DNA from: Diphasiastrum complanatum
Taxonomy: Eukaryota > Streptophyta > Lycopodiopsida > Lycopodiales > Lycopodiaceae
Length of the DNA: 64,000 bases
Direction of reading: 5' to 3'
Assembly: GCA_029204225.1 (NCBI GenBank)
Contig: CM055112.1
Coordinates: 29,790,703-29,854,702, forward strand
The notes under the pieces were generated by a model, which saw only the letters and a program-made list of their open reading frames with translations, made no database searches and had not been told where the DNA came from. The position numbers and the translations under genes are program-made. Positions 1 through 11,574 of this stretch are shown here, piece after piece (within the stretch, counting starts at the first letter, position 1; each line of letters begins with the position of its first letter).

Positions 1-1157
1 TTCGATTCTTGATAATCAGAAATCATGTGTCTTGTTGCCATGAAGTGTGACGTTGCGTCCGAATCAAGAATTATTTCTTGTGTGTCTGAAGTTGATGTCG
101 CACAGACATCGGTACACAAGTAGGCTACTGGGTTCTTGATGTTGTTGGCTCTGTCTACACCATCTTGGAGGACTCGGGTTCCTCCACGTAGGATGAGCTG
201 TTGTTGCTCTCCCGTCTGCTCTGAGCTTTATTATTTCTGGGATTCTAGTTGTAGTCAACGGCTGCGTGACCCTTCTTGTGATAGTGGATGCATTCTATCT
301 TTGGATTGAGCCAACATTTGTCAACAGTGTGGTCTTCTCGTGTGTATCTCATGCAGGTCTTCTTCTCACATTTATGTTGTCTCGGCTTATTTTTGCTCTT
401 CCATTTGTCTTCTTTCGCTCCCTCTGACTGTTGCCTTTGATCTTGTCTTTGGTCTGACTCCCTCTTAGGCTTGAAATTCTTCTTCTACTTCTCTTTGTTG
501 CTATAGAGAGCTTGATCAGAGCTATCCTTGTCGTCAAGGTGTTCACGGGCTTCCACCTCTTTTCTAATCTCGATTACAATCTTCTCAAGAGTCATCTATG
601 GATCTTTGGCAAGCAATGTTCGGGTCGTCTGAAACGATCTTGGTAGAGCTCGCAGTAGGTATGTGAGATGCTTCTCTACTGAGATTGCATTTTCTACTTC
701 AGAATCGTGTAGTGAAAGAAACAGGTCTTTCATTCTTCTGATGAAGGAGGTGAGGTCTTTACCATTTCATCTTAGATTGGTTAGCTGATCTTCAAGACGC
801 ATAATTTGGCTTCGCGATTTCGTTTGAAATCTGGTCAACAAGGTATCCCACATTTCTCTTGCATTGGAGAGTGTGGCTAGGTCAAGCGTCAAGCTGTCTT
901 TGATGGAGGAAGATAGGACGGCTATTGCCTTGTCATTTTTTTTTCTCCATTCCTATAGCTCCTTGCGAGTGGTTGTGGGCTTCTGTGCCATCAACCCAGG
1001 GCCATAGACCTTCTCCTTTTAGTATGAGAGAAGTCTTCATCTTCCATGCTAGGAAGTTTGATCCTGAGGAGTCAAGGATCGTGCAGATCTTTGATTGAAT
1101 GTTGCTAATAGATGCCATAGCCTGAATGGCTCTGATAGAGCTTAGCTGCTCTGACAA
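1..1157 (-). pseudogene. Ty1/copia Gag plus start of protease, degraded, runs off the window
   Basis: Reading the minus strand from the ATG at 1157, the first 75 residues contain the copia Gag signature around NFLAWKMKTSLILKGEGLWPW. In the same direction, lower coordinates encode the UBN2-type Gag helices (DLATLSNAREMWDTLLTRFQ and LRALPRSFQTTRTLLAKDP), then a basic Lys/Arg-rich linker and degenerate CCHC zinc-knuckle remnants (about 250-370). A broken protease active-site region reads LDSDATSHFM, with Asp in place of the Gly of the usual DSGA triad, near position 50. Several stops and frame changes interrupt it. Gag forms the virus-like particle and the protease cuts the polyprotein. The rest of pol lies left of the window. 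Confidence 0.85.
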
Positions 1158-1168
1158 AACTCACGGTG

Positions 1169-1180
1169 GCTTTGATATCA
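1169..1180 (-). promoter_or_regulatory. Primer-binding-site remnant of the copia element
   Basis: The minus strand reads TGATATCAAAGC. It differs at three positions from TGGTATCAGAGC, the usual copia site complementary to the 3' end of initiator Met-tRNA. It lies 11 bases upstream of the Gag ATG, which is close but fits a leader-shortened element. Confidence 0.6.
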
Positions 1181-1183
1181 CTA

Positions 1184-1745
1184 ATGAGAAAAAAAAAATT
1201 CGGTCAGCTTAGACCACTCTGATAGCGTTGATAAGGAAATTCCCAAAGGATGAAAGCTGGATAGAGCCGACTTGGCAGGAGTAGCTACTGCTACTGACTG
1301 CGGTCTGAATCTCTTCCAAGCCCCAGATCGCTACTGTAGATCTATTGTAAAAATTAAACTTGTACACAGCAGATAATGTTAAGTAAAATAACAACAAAAA
1401 GATATCTACTGCTAGCATGCATTCAAACATTACAGATCATACAAATTATAGAATAGAGTATTGCAGAAATCGCTTCTATTATCAAAACTGAATATACAAT
1501 GTTTTCTTGAGCGCTGTCTGTTTTCCAGATCAGTGTGTTGGCACAAGAGAGATGTTCTCTCTCACGAGTAATGCGACTTGCTATTGCTAATCGCTATGTC
1601 AAAAAAACTTACAGTTCTATCTATCTTTGTATCTGTGACTGTATCTGGCTGATCTTTTTTTTTTTAATCTCCTTCGTTGATCTTTTATGTGATCACTCTA
1701 GGGAACTAAGTAAGTTAAAAGATCTAATGAAAAAAATGCATTAGG
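1184..1745 (-). repeat. Probable 5' LTR of the copia element (right end approximate)
   Basis: This sequence abuts the primer-binding-site remnant on the upstream side of Gag, where the 5' LTR must lie. It is recognisably related to the LTR at 22969-23479: both carry a TT(G/A)AGCGCTGT block followed by a GAGA/TCTCTC-rich stretch. That suggests two members of one family. The outer end could not be set by a clear TG...CA terminus or target-site duplication. Confidence 0.5.
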
Positions 1746-2980
1746 CTTAAGTTTCTGTTGGCTGATTCTGACGAATCCCCAAGATACTCGAACATAGCAA
1801 CTCAAGAGCACCTCTCACCTTAGACCGAGGAGGTCTCTGAGAAGACGAGACTAATGAAGACTGAGAGTCGAGTATGAGAGCCAAGAAATACTAGCTAGGA
1901 AAGACATGCAAGAACTGTGTAAGCCTCATGGTGAATCCCGGAAGATGGAATGACCATGTAGGAACTAGTATTTCTAAGCAAATGTAAATAAATGCAAGTA
2001 GACCCCTCTTAAAGAAAGTAGAGTGAGCTACCTTTTGATGGTGACCTCTAGTGAAGAGCATTATTCCACTTGTAAATTGTGAAATGTGAAAATTCCACTA
2101 GGATGCCACCTAAGGAGCTCTCTTGCTTATTTAAGAGACTCCCTCTTTGAGTAGAGGAGCTTTTTGCATTGTATCTACTCCATGCTTAATAAGAAGATTT
2201 CCCATGAGTTTGATGCTACGCTAAGCTCCTTGGTTTTCTTGAGTGATGCCCCTATGATCATGCCCTTCCATTCATATTGTGTGTGGTTGTGGATTTAGAG
2301 TGGATTAGTTTTCTTGCTTTCCTAGTTGTGGATTAGATTTCATGTTTTCTTGTGGATTAATGTAGGAGCCAGCATTCAAGTAAACTAAATAGGCTAGAAA
2401 TGTGGCATAAATCTTGCATATTCTCTAGCATTCTAGTTCTTGATGGTCTTGGGATGTCCAAAAATCAAAAGACTGGTTGGTTTCTTGATTCTTGGACTTC
2501 TAACATGCTGTAGATTAGTTTTTGTTTCTTGTTTTGTCAATTTATGCAAGTAAAGTAGTGTAGGATCTGATTTTAGTTCATTTTGCAGCAAAGTAGAAGT
2601 AGGAATCCATCGTTGTTCAACTGAGTAGTAATGTAGATCATTTGTTGAACGCATTGGCTTGCATTTTGGTTGATTATGCATGTGCATTCAGTTCAATAGT
2701 GACCCATCCGGATGTCCTCTGACAGGCAGGACATTGTACTACAACAAGAACCCGTCCCTTCTGCCTGATTTTGGGCTTGAAACAAGAAAGAACATTAAGC
2801 AAGAGCCCACCATCTCTGCTGATAGGCAGAAGAAGTGAGAAAAAGAACTTTTACAAAACCAACAGATCCTCTGGATCAGAGGATCTGTCAACAGTTTCCC
2901 GTTGCTATTCCTTGTGCATTAGCTGCTGCCTTCTGCCCGCAGTGCCTTCCTTCACGCTGCAGACCTTCGCTCTTCGCCAA
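1746..2980. other. Spacer, nothing recognised
   Basis: AT-rich sequence with no coding similarity seen. A TATTTAAG box near 2126-2135, followed by a pyrimidine-rich segment, could be the promoter of an old LTR, but no paired LTR was found. Confidence 0.5.
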
Positions 2981-2984
2981 AAGG

Positions 2985-3440
2985 CACTTTCGTGCCTTTA
3001 AGGGCAAGTGCCGCTTTTTCAAGGGCAGGTGTCACTTTTTTCTAAAAGGCGAAAAATGCGACAGTTGGCTAAAAAACTTTTCTAAGGCATTTGGAGACAG
3101 TGTCGCTTTTTTCCGAAGGGCGAAAAAGCCGACTTTAGGGCAAAAACCAGTTCTAAGACAAGTGTTGCTTTTCTAAGGGCAATGTCGATTTTTTAAGGGT
3201 AGTGTCGCTTTTTCAAAAAAGCCGATAGTAGGCCTAAAAACTTGTCTAAGGTATTTTAGCGACAATGTCGCCTTTTTTGCAAAAACGCGAAAAAATGCGA
3301 CAGTGTCGAAAAAAGTTGCCAGAGTTATTTCTAAGTGTTTTAGACCTAGGGATGAATTTTCCTCCTGACCCAAAAACGCGAATTGTGCGACGAAACAATT
3401 CAAAAATGCAGATTGTGCGAAACATAGTTCAAAATGCGTA
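2985..3440. repeat. Cluster of diverged short repeats built on TGTCGCTTTTT / GCGAAAAA
   Basis: The motif (T)GTCGCTTTTT and its complement-like partner GCGAAAAA(TGCGAC) recur about every 30-50 bp together with CTAAGGGCA and AAAACTTGTCTAAGG blocks. Copies are imperfect and occur in both orientations, so segments can pair with each other. Open frames across it in several phases simply reflect the repeats. No known repeat class was recognised. Confidence 0.65.
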
Positions 3441-4850
3441 GTCGTTAAAGATAGCAAAGAAAAAAACTAAGGAGAAATACTAAGGCTTTGAAAGATAGAA
3501 AATCTTAGTTTCTTCATGTATGTATGATTTACGCCCCCCTCCTCCAAGCTTCTCCCTCTCCTTCCATGCAAAAATGACACTTGGGGCCGAAGAAAGGCCC
3601 CATTTGTCCCTTCTAATTAATCCCCTTCGACCTATCAAAGGACAAAGAAGCAAAGATGGCCTTATTCCAATCTTTTAAGCCAAAGATTGAAGCCCAACCA
3701 ATTTTGGTTTTCAGCCTAATATTTTAAGTTTTCAACTTACAATTTGAATTTTAGTGCAAAGCTTTGAAAAAAATTTGAAAAAAATAAATTTTTGTGAGGC
3801 CATGGGGAGGTGCACCTCTCCCCCCCCCCCTCCCCATCTATCACATCAATACTCAAGAGGGGAGGAAGGTACTCCCCCCCCCCCCACCCCTTTATGAGAA
3901 TAAATAAAGTTGCAGCAACCATCATAAAAACTGGTAGCTTAACACCTAGGAAGTTCTACATTTCGTCTCATATGTAGTACTTTTGTATTTTCTAGATAGT
4001 ACTATTGTTTTTATGAATCTTAACAGGCGTGGATGATATTATGTATAGGCTCTTATATGAGCTACCTATGACATAAATGGTCCCGCATTCTTTGAAGCTC
4101 ATGTCCAGTGTTGTTCTTGTATCCTACTCATTCATCCCATTTGAATTGACTTGCGAATAAACATTTCCGTATTATGGAATGAGCTTTGGGCAGATGAACT
4201 TTGGGCACCTTTGGGCTAAAAGTCATTTGCTTGACTCATTCCATTTCGTAATGCATAGTTAATGTTTTTTCACATGACCATTATGCAATAGAAGCTACAT
4301 TTGAAAAACCTAATTAACATTTTAGAAGTTGAGCTTTTTCATAGGACCATTATGAAGAACATAATGAAGCATAATTTGCATCTGAAAAAACATAATCAAT
4401 GTTGAAAAGAGTGGGTTGACCATTCTCCATTTTAAAGAGTCATAATCCCATTTTTACTTTCTTAATGTAGAAGAGAGCGGCGCCTCGCAAACGGAATTTG
4501 TGTGCCTCCCTTGTTTTTTTGAATTTTTTTTTTACGTGCGCCTTCCGATGCCATAAGGTGCATGTAATTTTTTTTACACGCACATTCTTTGCGAGAAGTG
4601 TGTGTGAAAAAATGTTTACGATAAAAAAATCATTAAAAAAATAGTAAAAACTAAAATTACTGCAGGGAAGGTCACCTCCTGGGCTCATTGCCCTTGAAGT
4701 GCTAGGACTACCTGCCTAGGGCAGTAGACGACCATCCTGGGCCGAATGCCCTCATAAGGGTACCTTCCCCCCCAAAAAAAATGGCTAGGAAATGCAGCAA
4801 CTATGCATTATGGAGCATCATGTACATAGAGCCCATAAGATTGTTCTATG
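3441..4850. other. Spacer upstream of EUL copy 1 with two poly-C tracts
   Basis: No coding similarity. Two C homopolymers, 11 nt at 3820-3830 and 12 nt at 3874-3885, each follow a G-rich stretch. The first follows the perfect palindrome GAGGTGCACCTC at 3807-3818. The remainder is AT-rich. Confidence 0.6.
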
Positions 4851-4857
4851 AGACTAC

Positions 4858-4864
4858 TATAAAA
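4858..4864 (+). promoter_or_regulatory. Possible TATA box of EUL copy 1
   Basis: TATAAAA lies about 30-50 bp upstream of a GC-richer leader that ends in a strong splice donor (CACGAG|GTGAGT, donor at 4913). This suggests a non-coding first exon of roughly 4890-4912 and an intron in the 5' untranslated region. Possible acceptors are after 5152 (TATGTTTCAG) or after 5276 (GGTTACAG). Confidence 0.4.
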
Positions 4865-5304
4865 CGAGCAAACAGCGAGGCGGCTTGCTGGAACGATCTC
4901 CAGCTTCACGAGGTGAGTTATTTGCTGTGAAATTATGATCCATCAATGGAGAGTATTTTCCTGCATAAATCCTTCATAAAATTCTGACTTCAGCATTATA
5001 GTTAGCCATAGTTTTCTCACTCTTGCTCCATGTGTAAAAAACCTGATAGGACTTGATATCTTCATGATAAGTTTTCTTTTTGGTTGGTAGATCGCTCTCA
5101 AGCACAGGAGTAGCACTAGTGAAATGGGTTTGTTGAACTTTCTATGTTTCAGTCAGTCTTTGAATGGAAGGTTTTCTTGTCTAAATGCAAAATTGTGTGT
5201 ATCGTCAAAAGAATCTGGTAGTAATAAAGCCAACAGGAGGAATTGTAGCTCAACAGTTCATACTTAATGGTTACAGGAAGTACTTCTGCAATATATCCGC
5301 TCCA

Positions 5305-6313
5305 ATGACGACTCAAGTGCATTATCATTATCATTTTCCTGCCGGGTGTACTGTGCCCGCCGAGGACGTAGACGGGAAACTAGTCCGGATACTGTCCAAA
5401 GCCAATCCGGATTACTACTTAACTGCTCTCGCGGATGGACGGGTTGTCTTGAATCCAGAAAACTCGATCGATCCTCGTCAGGTTGGTAGACGAATTCTGT
5501 AATTGCTTCTTGTTCTGATACATTATTTTGCTAAGAGCTCCATATGCTCTTGAATTTTGATTCCACTAATTTGACAAGAAATGCAACTATTTGAATTGTT
5601 CTAAATTTATAGGAAAGCTGTCTGTAATATGTATCGAGCAAATAATTGACCGATTTGTGGAATGTGTGACGTAGCAATGGATTAAAGATGAATCATGGGG
5701 CTTAAAGCTGGAAGATGCTGCTGGTTTTCCAGCTTTTGCTCTTGTTAACATAGCAACCGGAAGAGCGTTGCATCATGGAAATCATGAAAACGAGCAGGTA
5801 TTGTCACTGTGCTTGCGTAAAAATCTGTTGCCGCAAGTCAGTGAAATGTATAAGGTAGGGCCTGAAGATGTATACGAAAGCTTTCGCAAGCTTAAGAAGT
5901 GACATCAGAAAAGTATGCAGTTATCAGATTAATCAGGTGCTAGTTAAGGTCAATAAATTGATCCTACGTCGAACTTCAAAGATATTATGCAAAGCATCTA
6001 GAACTGACTGAATGACTTTGCGAACTGTTGTGTTTGTGTGCAGGTGACATCGACCGTGTATGATAAGGATCATCTTGATGATGACATATTGTGGAGCACC
6101 AGCCAGGATTTCGGAAATGGGTATCGTACTATCCGCATGTACAACAACATATGCCTTAACCTGGATGCCGATCATGGAGACAAGAAGCATGGAGGCATTA
6201 AAAACGGCAACAAACTGATCCTGTATAGATGGCTGAAGAACCACGATAATCAGTTCTGGAAAATTGTGCCAGTTTGTGAGTTCGACCACCTTCATCTCGC
6301 TGAAGCACTGTAA
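5305..6313 (+). CDS. Euonymus-lectin (EUL) domain protein, copy 1 (three or four exons)
   Basis: Single-domain carbohydrate-binding protein of the EUL family (ricin-B-like beta-trefoil fold, no toxin chain), usually a nucleocytoplasmic stress lectin. Exons seen: 5305-5481, 5675-5797 and 6044-6275, with GT-AG introns of 193 and 246 bp, both phase 0. Key motifs are DYYLTALADGRVVLNP in exon 1, QWIKDESWGLKLEDAAGFPA and FALVN in exon 2, and DADHGDKKHGG plus FWKIVP in exon 3. The 41-codon middle exon matches the two paralogues exactly. After FWKIVPV a GTGAGT donor at 6276 probably opens a last intron before a tiny terminal exon; read through, the frame stops at 6313. The start is set at ATG 5305, giving a short His-rich leader. 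An in-frame ATG at 5185 is possible, but its extra 40 residues look non-coding. This is the most diverged of the three copies. Confidence 0.85.
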
Positions 6314-7860
6314 ATTCTTGTTTCGGTTCTTAAGTCTGGAAACAACTACTCTATGGATACCGGAGCTGGATCTGATTAGATCAATATTATACACGTAAAC
6401 TTGTGAATCACTTTCTGCTTATCTATCCACAGTTCCTGTGATCTCAAAAAGTTTAAACTAACTGAGGTATTGTGCACTTTGCTGTTGGATCTGGCACTGG
6501 GAGCAGGAGCAGGAATACAACAAGCAGATACGATCTCAAACAATTTACTATAATCTGTTGATGAATACTCTGGATGCAGAAATGAGGTGAACATCTAAGT
6601 AAATGCTTACAAAACATTATCATTATCATCATAAACTTACATTTTGAATCAAGTTCTAAATTTCCATGTTAACTCAAATATGTATAGTATCTACAATACT
6701 ATATTTGCCTTCGATGCCGGGCCCCTCTTACTGTTGTAAGCATGGAGTACTTTATGAATATAAAAGTTTAATGGATCGAGGTGGATTTTCTATTGATTCT
6801 TCCACACTGTAAAGCTGATATGAATGAAGGTGTTATGCCCACCATTTATAAAGTGTCCTTTTCCACCATGTAAAGTTGTCTTACACTTTATCAGATGCCC
6901 CATTAATGAAATATAGCTCAACATTAATGAAATGCAGCTCAACATGTGTAAAAGTCACCCTAAAATCCTTGGTGATCAGGTCTTGAAGGATGTCGAGGCA
7001 AATCCCCTTTCACACTTTTTGTTGGTGGGTGGGTGTGGTGCGGGGAGGAGGCCATGCTTATTTGGGGCCTTCCCTTGCCTAATGCCATGTCTAAATTTTT
7101 TTCATCTAAGAAAGTCCTTCTCATATGTATTTTTAGACAAAATTGCTGATGCTTTCACTCACAGCATAAAATTTTAGATAGAATGAGTGTTTATATGAGT
7201 TGAAGTCAAATTTTGCCTCTAAAGGTATATCCAAAGTACAAAGAAAAAGTGAATACTTGGCATTACTTTTTTGTGTGAGCCATGTTTTTCCTATGATGCT
7301 CATTAAACTTATTTATGGAATCTCAAGATTCATGATATGTTGGATTGATGAGGTTTATTTCAATTTCCAATAGTCCAATACATCAATCAAGTGCTTTTAT
7401 GAGTGTACCATTTTTGTTGTATGAATATACTTTGTGAACACTTAAAAAGTGCAATATTTCTCCCACTATAGTCAAGTTCAATCAAAGCACTACATGTGGC
7501 AATGATGACTTATTGCCATTCAACATGAGACAACAAATACCTGGCAAATGGAGAATTGTCATTTAATATGAGACAACAAAGGCAAATTGAGCCATCCATC
7601 TAACATGAACTCACTCTGGTTTCAAGACACCTACTTGAGGTATATCACCTCAAAAAATAGATTACAATCAAGTAGTATAGTGAGTTGCTTGTTGAAAATG
7701 TGTAACTGTCTAATTATGTCAATATAGGACTCCATAGTAAGACCAATCTACAAGGTTGGGTTGATGAATTGATTTATGGAGCCGTAGATCATGGGATCTT
7801 TGGTGTACATGTTGACAAAAGTATCTTCTCACTATGCTTTGAAAGCTTAGGGGTGATTAT
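6314..7860. other. Spacer with a possible copia RNase H tail
   Basis: Mostly AT-rich and featureless. DKIADAFTHSIKF, encoded on the plus strand near 7135-7175, resembles the DxxADxFTK motif that closes copia RNase H domains. A GGGGTGATTAT purine-rich stretch just before 7861 resembles a polypurine tract. Together they hint that an older copia element ends here, but the region between is too degraded to be sure. Confidence 0.3.
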
Positions 7861-8839
7861 TGTTGGAATTTTAATTCCACTTCAAACCCCATTCGATCCA
7901 GTTGCCTATGTATACATTACCATCTATTCCATTCATGTCATAGTCCCAGACTTGGTTATTAATTACTCGGGAACCTGCTATAGAAGAAGAACCTGCAGAA
8001 ATACATGCAAGTTTGAGACAAGTTCGTGACAAAGACAATTGAATAAGTCAAGAGAATGCCAAAGAGTCACCTCTCGCAAGAGTCAGATCATTCTCGATCC
8101 TTCGATAGTTGACAATCCTTCGATAGCTGACAATCACTTGACTCGACAATCCTCAACAGTCGATAGTCGACACCATCGACTCGACAATCTTTGGAAGATC
8201 ATGTTTGAACCCAACAACTACACTTCACATCTCAAGGACTATCATTACTACTATCGAACACTGCTTCATTGTATGATCAGTCTACATGTTGGCGACCAAT
8301 AGATTAACACTGTGTGTGTGTGTGTGTGTGTGTGTAGAGTAAGATGTTCAAATAGATCATTCATTAGATCAAATAGATTAGATAGATGGTCAAACTAGAT
8401 GTATGTATTTGCTAAGATGCCTAGCACTATCATTCAGTCCTTTATTGTTCTTCTGGGCTTGTATATTGATAAGTAGAGTTTCTTACAACAATTTTATGAA
8501 AATTTGCACAATTCTAATATACTCTGTATTCTTCAAATCATGAATGATTATTGTTGTTTCTACTTTCTTATTGTGAATCGAACACTCCTTACTCTCCTTG
8601 TATGTCTTATCGACTAAGTCGAAATGCATAATCACGGTTGCCCTTGACGCCCTTCAAATTCTATAACTATGGTTGTCCAAGATACCTAATGACTCATCGA
8701 TTATTCGATTGGTTCTGTTGTGACAGATGATTCTAAACATGGTGACCTTTTATTAGTCTTCCATAGCGCTAATTAAACATGATAGTCTGATAGTGTCGTC
8801 CGACAGTTCAAACTATCATGTCACACCTTTATCCCAACA
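7861..8839 (+). repeat. LTR of outer copia element
   Basis: It starts TGTTGGAATT and ends ATCCCAACA, near-perfect inverted termini, and is followed after one base by a primer-binding site. Length is 979 bp. Inside are a (TG)12 microsatellite (about 8311-8334) and a cluster of short subrepeats related to TCGATAGTTGACAATCC (8095-8195). No second copy was found further right, so the 3' LTR appears lost or is too diverged to see. Confidence 0.65.
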
Positions 8840-8840
8840 A

Positions 8841-8852
8841 TGGTATTAGAAC
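8841..8852 (+). promoter_or_regulatory. Primer-binding site of outer copia element
   Basis: TGGTATTAGAAC differs at two positions from the initiator-Met-tRNA site TGGTATCAGAGC. It sits one base after the LTR terminus CCCAACA, the expected spacing. Confidence 0.65.
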
Positions 8853-8878
8853 TTGTGTTTCACATGTGAAAGTATCGC

Positions 8879-9705
8879 ATGAAGATGATATTATTGGTGG
8901 AAGATTTATGGGATGTGGTCAATAGATCTTTAAGTCTTCCACAACAAAATGATGATCTTATAGCCAAATGGAAATCCAAATATTGCAGAGTTCTCGCATT
9001 AATATCCAAAAATCTCTAGAATTTACAAATATCTCATATAAGTAATTGTGATACATCTAAGCAAGCTTTGAAAACAATCATTAGTTTGTACGAGACCCAA
9101 GATGTTACTACTCATCTATTCTTGTAAAAGAAATTCTTTTATTGCAAGATGTCAGAATTGACTTTTATAAGTGACCATGTTAATCACATTAGATCATTAA
9201 TTGATCACCTTTCTCCAGTCGGATCACCCATTATCGACAATGATGCTGTCGTGACTCTCTTAGGAAGCTTCCTACCTCCTACGATCATTAAGTCATCCCG
9301 ATCTCTACACAACCAAATTTAAACATGCACAAGGTCAATTCAATTCTTCTCCAAAAAGAACTTCGAGGGAAGTCAAATGATGGTTCTACATCAGACAAAT
9401 CAGTCGCTCTATATTCAAAGAAGAAACAAAACTCGAAGAAAGGTATTGTCAATACTAATTTAAGATCATATATTCAACATCCATTATAGTAGGAAAAGTC
9501 AAAACATCAATATGCCAAAATCTTCTACAAGTATTGCAAGAAGAAAGGACATGATGTAAATGACTGCATAATTCTTGCAAACAAGAACCAACTGGCTCAT
9601 ATTGTAGTCACTAATGCTTTAATTAGAGTAGCATTGAGCTCCAAAGGGCCTTATAAGAATTCATGCAAAAATCCCAATTGTATTATTGAAATATTATAAC
9701 ACTAT
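8879..9705 (+). pseudogene. Gag of outer copia element, cut by an insertion
   Basis: From the ATG at 8879 the frame reads MILLVEDLWDVVN, then DLIAKWKSKYCRVLALISKN, SKQALKTIISLYETQDV and VTLLGSFLPPTI, the helical UBN2 Gag fold. Two in-frame stops fall within this part. A zinc-knuckle remnant (YKYCKKKGHDVNDC, first Cys replaced by Tyr) follows at about 9520-9575. The sequence is then interrupted at 9708 by the LTR of a second copia element. Confidence 0.75.
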
Positions 9706-9708
9706 TTT

Positions 9709-10617
9709 TGTTGGAGTTTATCTTACTCCTACTCACTCTAATTGCCCTCCAATTCACTCAAGGAAATTACTCTCTTACAACAGTATACAAAAATAAACTA
9801 TTTCTCGCCCAGTCTACAGTTTTACATGCAAACTTCAATAGGCAAACAATGCGACAAAGTGTTCTAGTCAACATTTCAGGCACCCAAGGTTTTTTTCGAG
9901 GAATGCGAAATACTTCAGATCTGAACTTATAGTATCCATCTACGTCTTCACGCTCCATTGAATAAACGGTCTATTGATCAACTACAGGACTGTTAATGAT
10001 CTCGTAATTGTAAAATCAGAATAACACAAGATCATCAAACAACTATATAAGGAAATGAGCATTTAGAGATAAACATACTATAGACAAACGAGAGAACAGT
10101 TTTGATCAGAGAGATCGCAAGACTAAAAAACTCAGTATCTGACTCCTCAGATTTAGAGATTATAGAGAGAGTAGAAGTATTTTGAATTATAGCGATTTTT
10201 TGTTTCTATAAGTAGGATCACGCGCTCAGCGCAACTGTCTTGTGACCTAATCGTTGTAACTAAAACATTTATTATACAGATTTGCTATTCCTCTATCATA
10301 TTGCATTCATGCTGAATGTTTAAATACCTCTCACTCATCTCTCTCCACTATCATGAATATCGGTAACGAAGAATCGCATGGGCTATCATAGACGCCTACT
10401 CTATTCAAAATTCTTTATGGTTGTTTACGACACCTACATTGATATTCATTATAACACAAATCAGAACAACACTATTTTCCACTTCTATAACAAATCTAGA
10501 TCCTATTATAGTTTATCGTCATTGTTTTTTGTTGGGAACCTATTTCTGCTGCGGCCTGATCATCCTTATTCCATATCACCATTAGAGTGGTATCAAAGCC
10601 GATCAGTTTCTCCAACA
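9709..10617 (+). repeat. 5' LTR of inner copia element
   Basis: It begins TGTTGGAG and ends CTCCAACA, a perfect 8-bp inverted repeat. It aligns over its length with 14332-15142 and carries an extra segment of about 85-90 bp near the 3' end (about 10495-10580) that the other copy lacks. Length is 909 bp. Confidence 0.85.
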
Positions 10618-10620
10618 GAT

Positions 10621-10632
10621 TGGTATTAGGGC
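10621..10632 (+). promoter_or_regulatory. Primer-binding site of inner copia element
   Basis: TGGTATTAGGGC begins three bases after the LTR terminus CTCCAACA and is a diverged initiator-Met-tRNA site. A better match, TGGTATCAAAGC at 10588-10599, lies inside the LTR end and recurs at the same place in the other LTR. Confidence 0.55.
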
Positions 10633-10738
10633 CGGTTTAGATACACTAGAGTCTTGAGATCAAAAGAACCTAAATAGGTTCATATTTTCAGAGCTAGTTT
10701 ATATTTGATTTGTGTACAATCTATGTTCTTCAATCTTC

Positions 10739-11500
10739 ATGGAAGGATCAACCTCAGAAATTTGATTGATCAATAAGTTCAACGGAGATGATTTCCACAT
10801 GTTGAAATTCAAAATGAGGATGACTACTAATAAAAAAGGAGCTATGGGGACCGGCTGAACCATAACTGCTACCCATGTGGGAAGCAAATTATGGCAAAGC
10901 ACTTGCCATTGTATCCTTAAATCTGAAAGATACTCAGATAGCTCATGTATCAAATAGTACCATTTCGAAAGAAGCATGAGATATTTTAACAAGCATTTAT
11001 GAAATATCAGATGTATCGACTCGTCTCTTTTTGAGAAAGAAGGTCCTTACCCTCAAAATGAGCGAAGCTACCTCAGTCAAAGTGATCATTTGAATGAGTT
11101 CAAATAGTTGTTGAATCAATTAGCTGCAATAGGTTCGCTAGTTTCAGAAGAAGATTCTACTATGTCTCTTCTTGCCAGTCTTCCTCCCTCCTATGACAAT
11201 CTTATATTGCTTTTGAGCAATACTCCTGCGCTATCACTCCAGAAGCTGACATCAAGTTTACTACAGGAAGAATAAAGGAGAAAAAGATTATCCACTTTGA
11301 TTAAAAAGACAATGGCCTTGTATTCCAGTAAGCAACAATCCAAGAAGCAGAACTTCAATAGACAAAGGCTGAGCAGACAAATTCAACGCAACAACAACAG
11401 CACAGTCGACAACAGACTACCAAGACCAAACTCTTTTGCAGATATTGCAAGAGAATCAATCACAACATCAAAGACTATTGGATTCTCAAGCATAATGTAG
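10739..11500 (+). pseudogene. Gag of inner copia element
   Basis: The ATG at 10739 opens MEGSTSEI, then a TGA, then LINKFNGDDFHMLKFKMRM, the usual copia Gag start. Further on, in shifting frames, come DDSQIAHVSNSTISKEAW, LFLRKKVLTLKMSEAT and STMSLLASLPPSYDNL, all typical of the UBN2 Gag domain. At least four stops are present. The Lys/Gln/Asn-rich tail ends near 11500. No zinc knuckle or DSGA protease follows: about 1 kb appears deleted before the integrase part. Confidence 0.8.
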
Positions 11501-11574
11501 TAAAGAAGAAGATGCAATAGCACCAAGAAGGAGGCTTATATATCATGAGTTGTGATTATGCACTTTCTGTGAGT

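Noticed and set aside
5185-5304. N-terminal extension of EUL copy 1 from the upstream ATG
   Set aside because: The 40 residues lack similarity to the other copies, and an acceptor-like AG at 5276 suggests this is leader or intron.
5305-6313. Ricin-like toxin
   Set aside because: Only a single EUL-type sugar-binding domain is present, with no N-glycosidase chain or signal peptide, in this or the other two copies.
10588-10599. TGGTATCAAAGC taken as the primer-binding site of the inner copia
   Set aside because: The LTR terminus CTCCAACA, exact inverse of the LTR start TGTTGGAG, lies downstream at 10610-10617, so this motif is inside the LTR.
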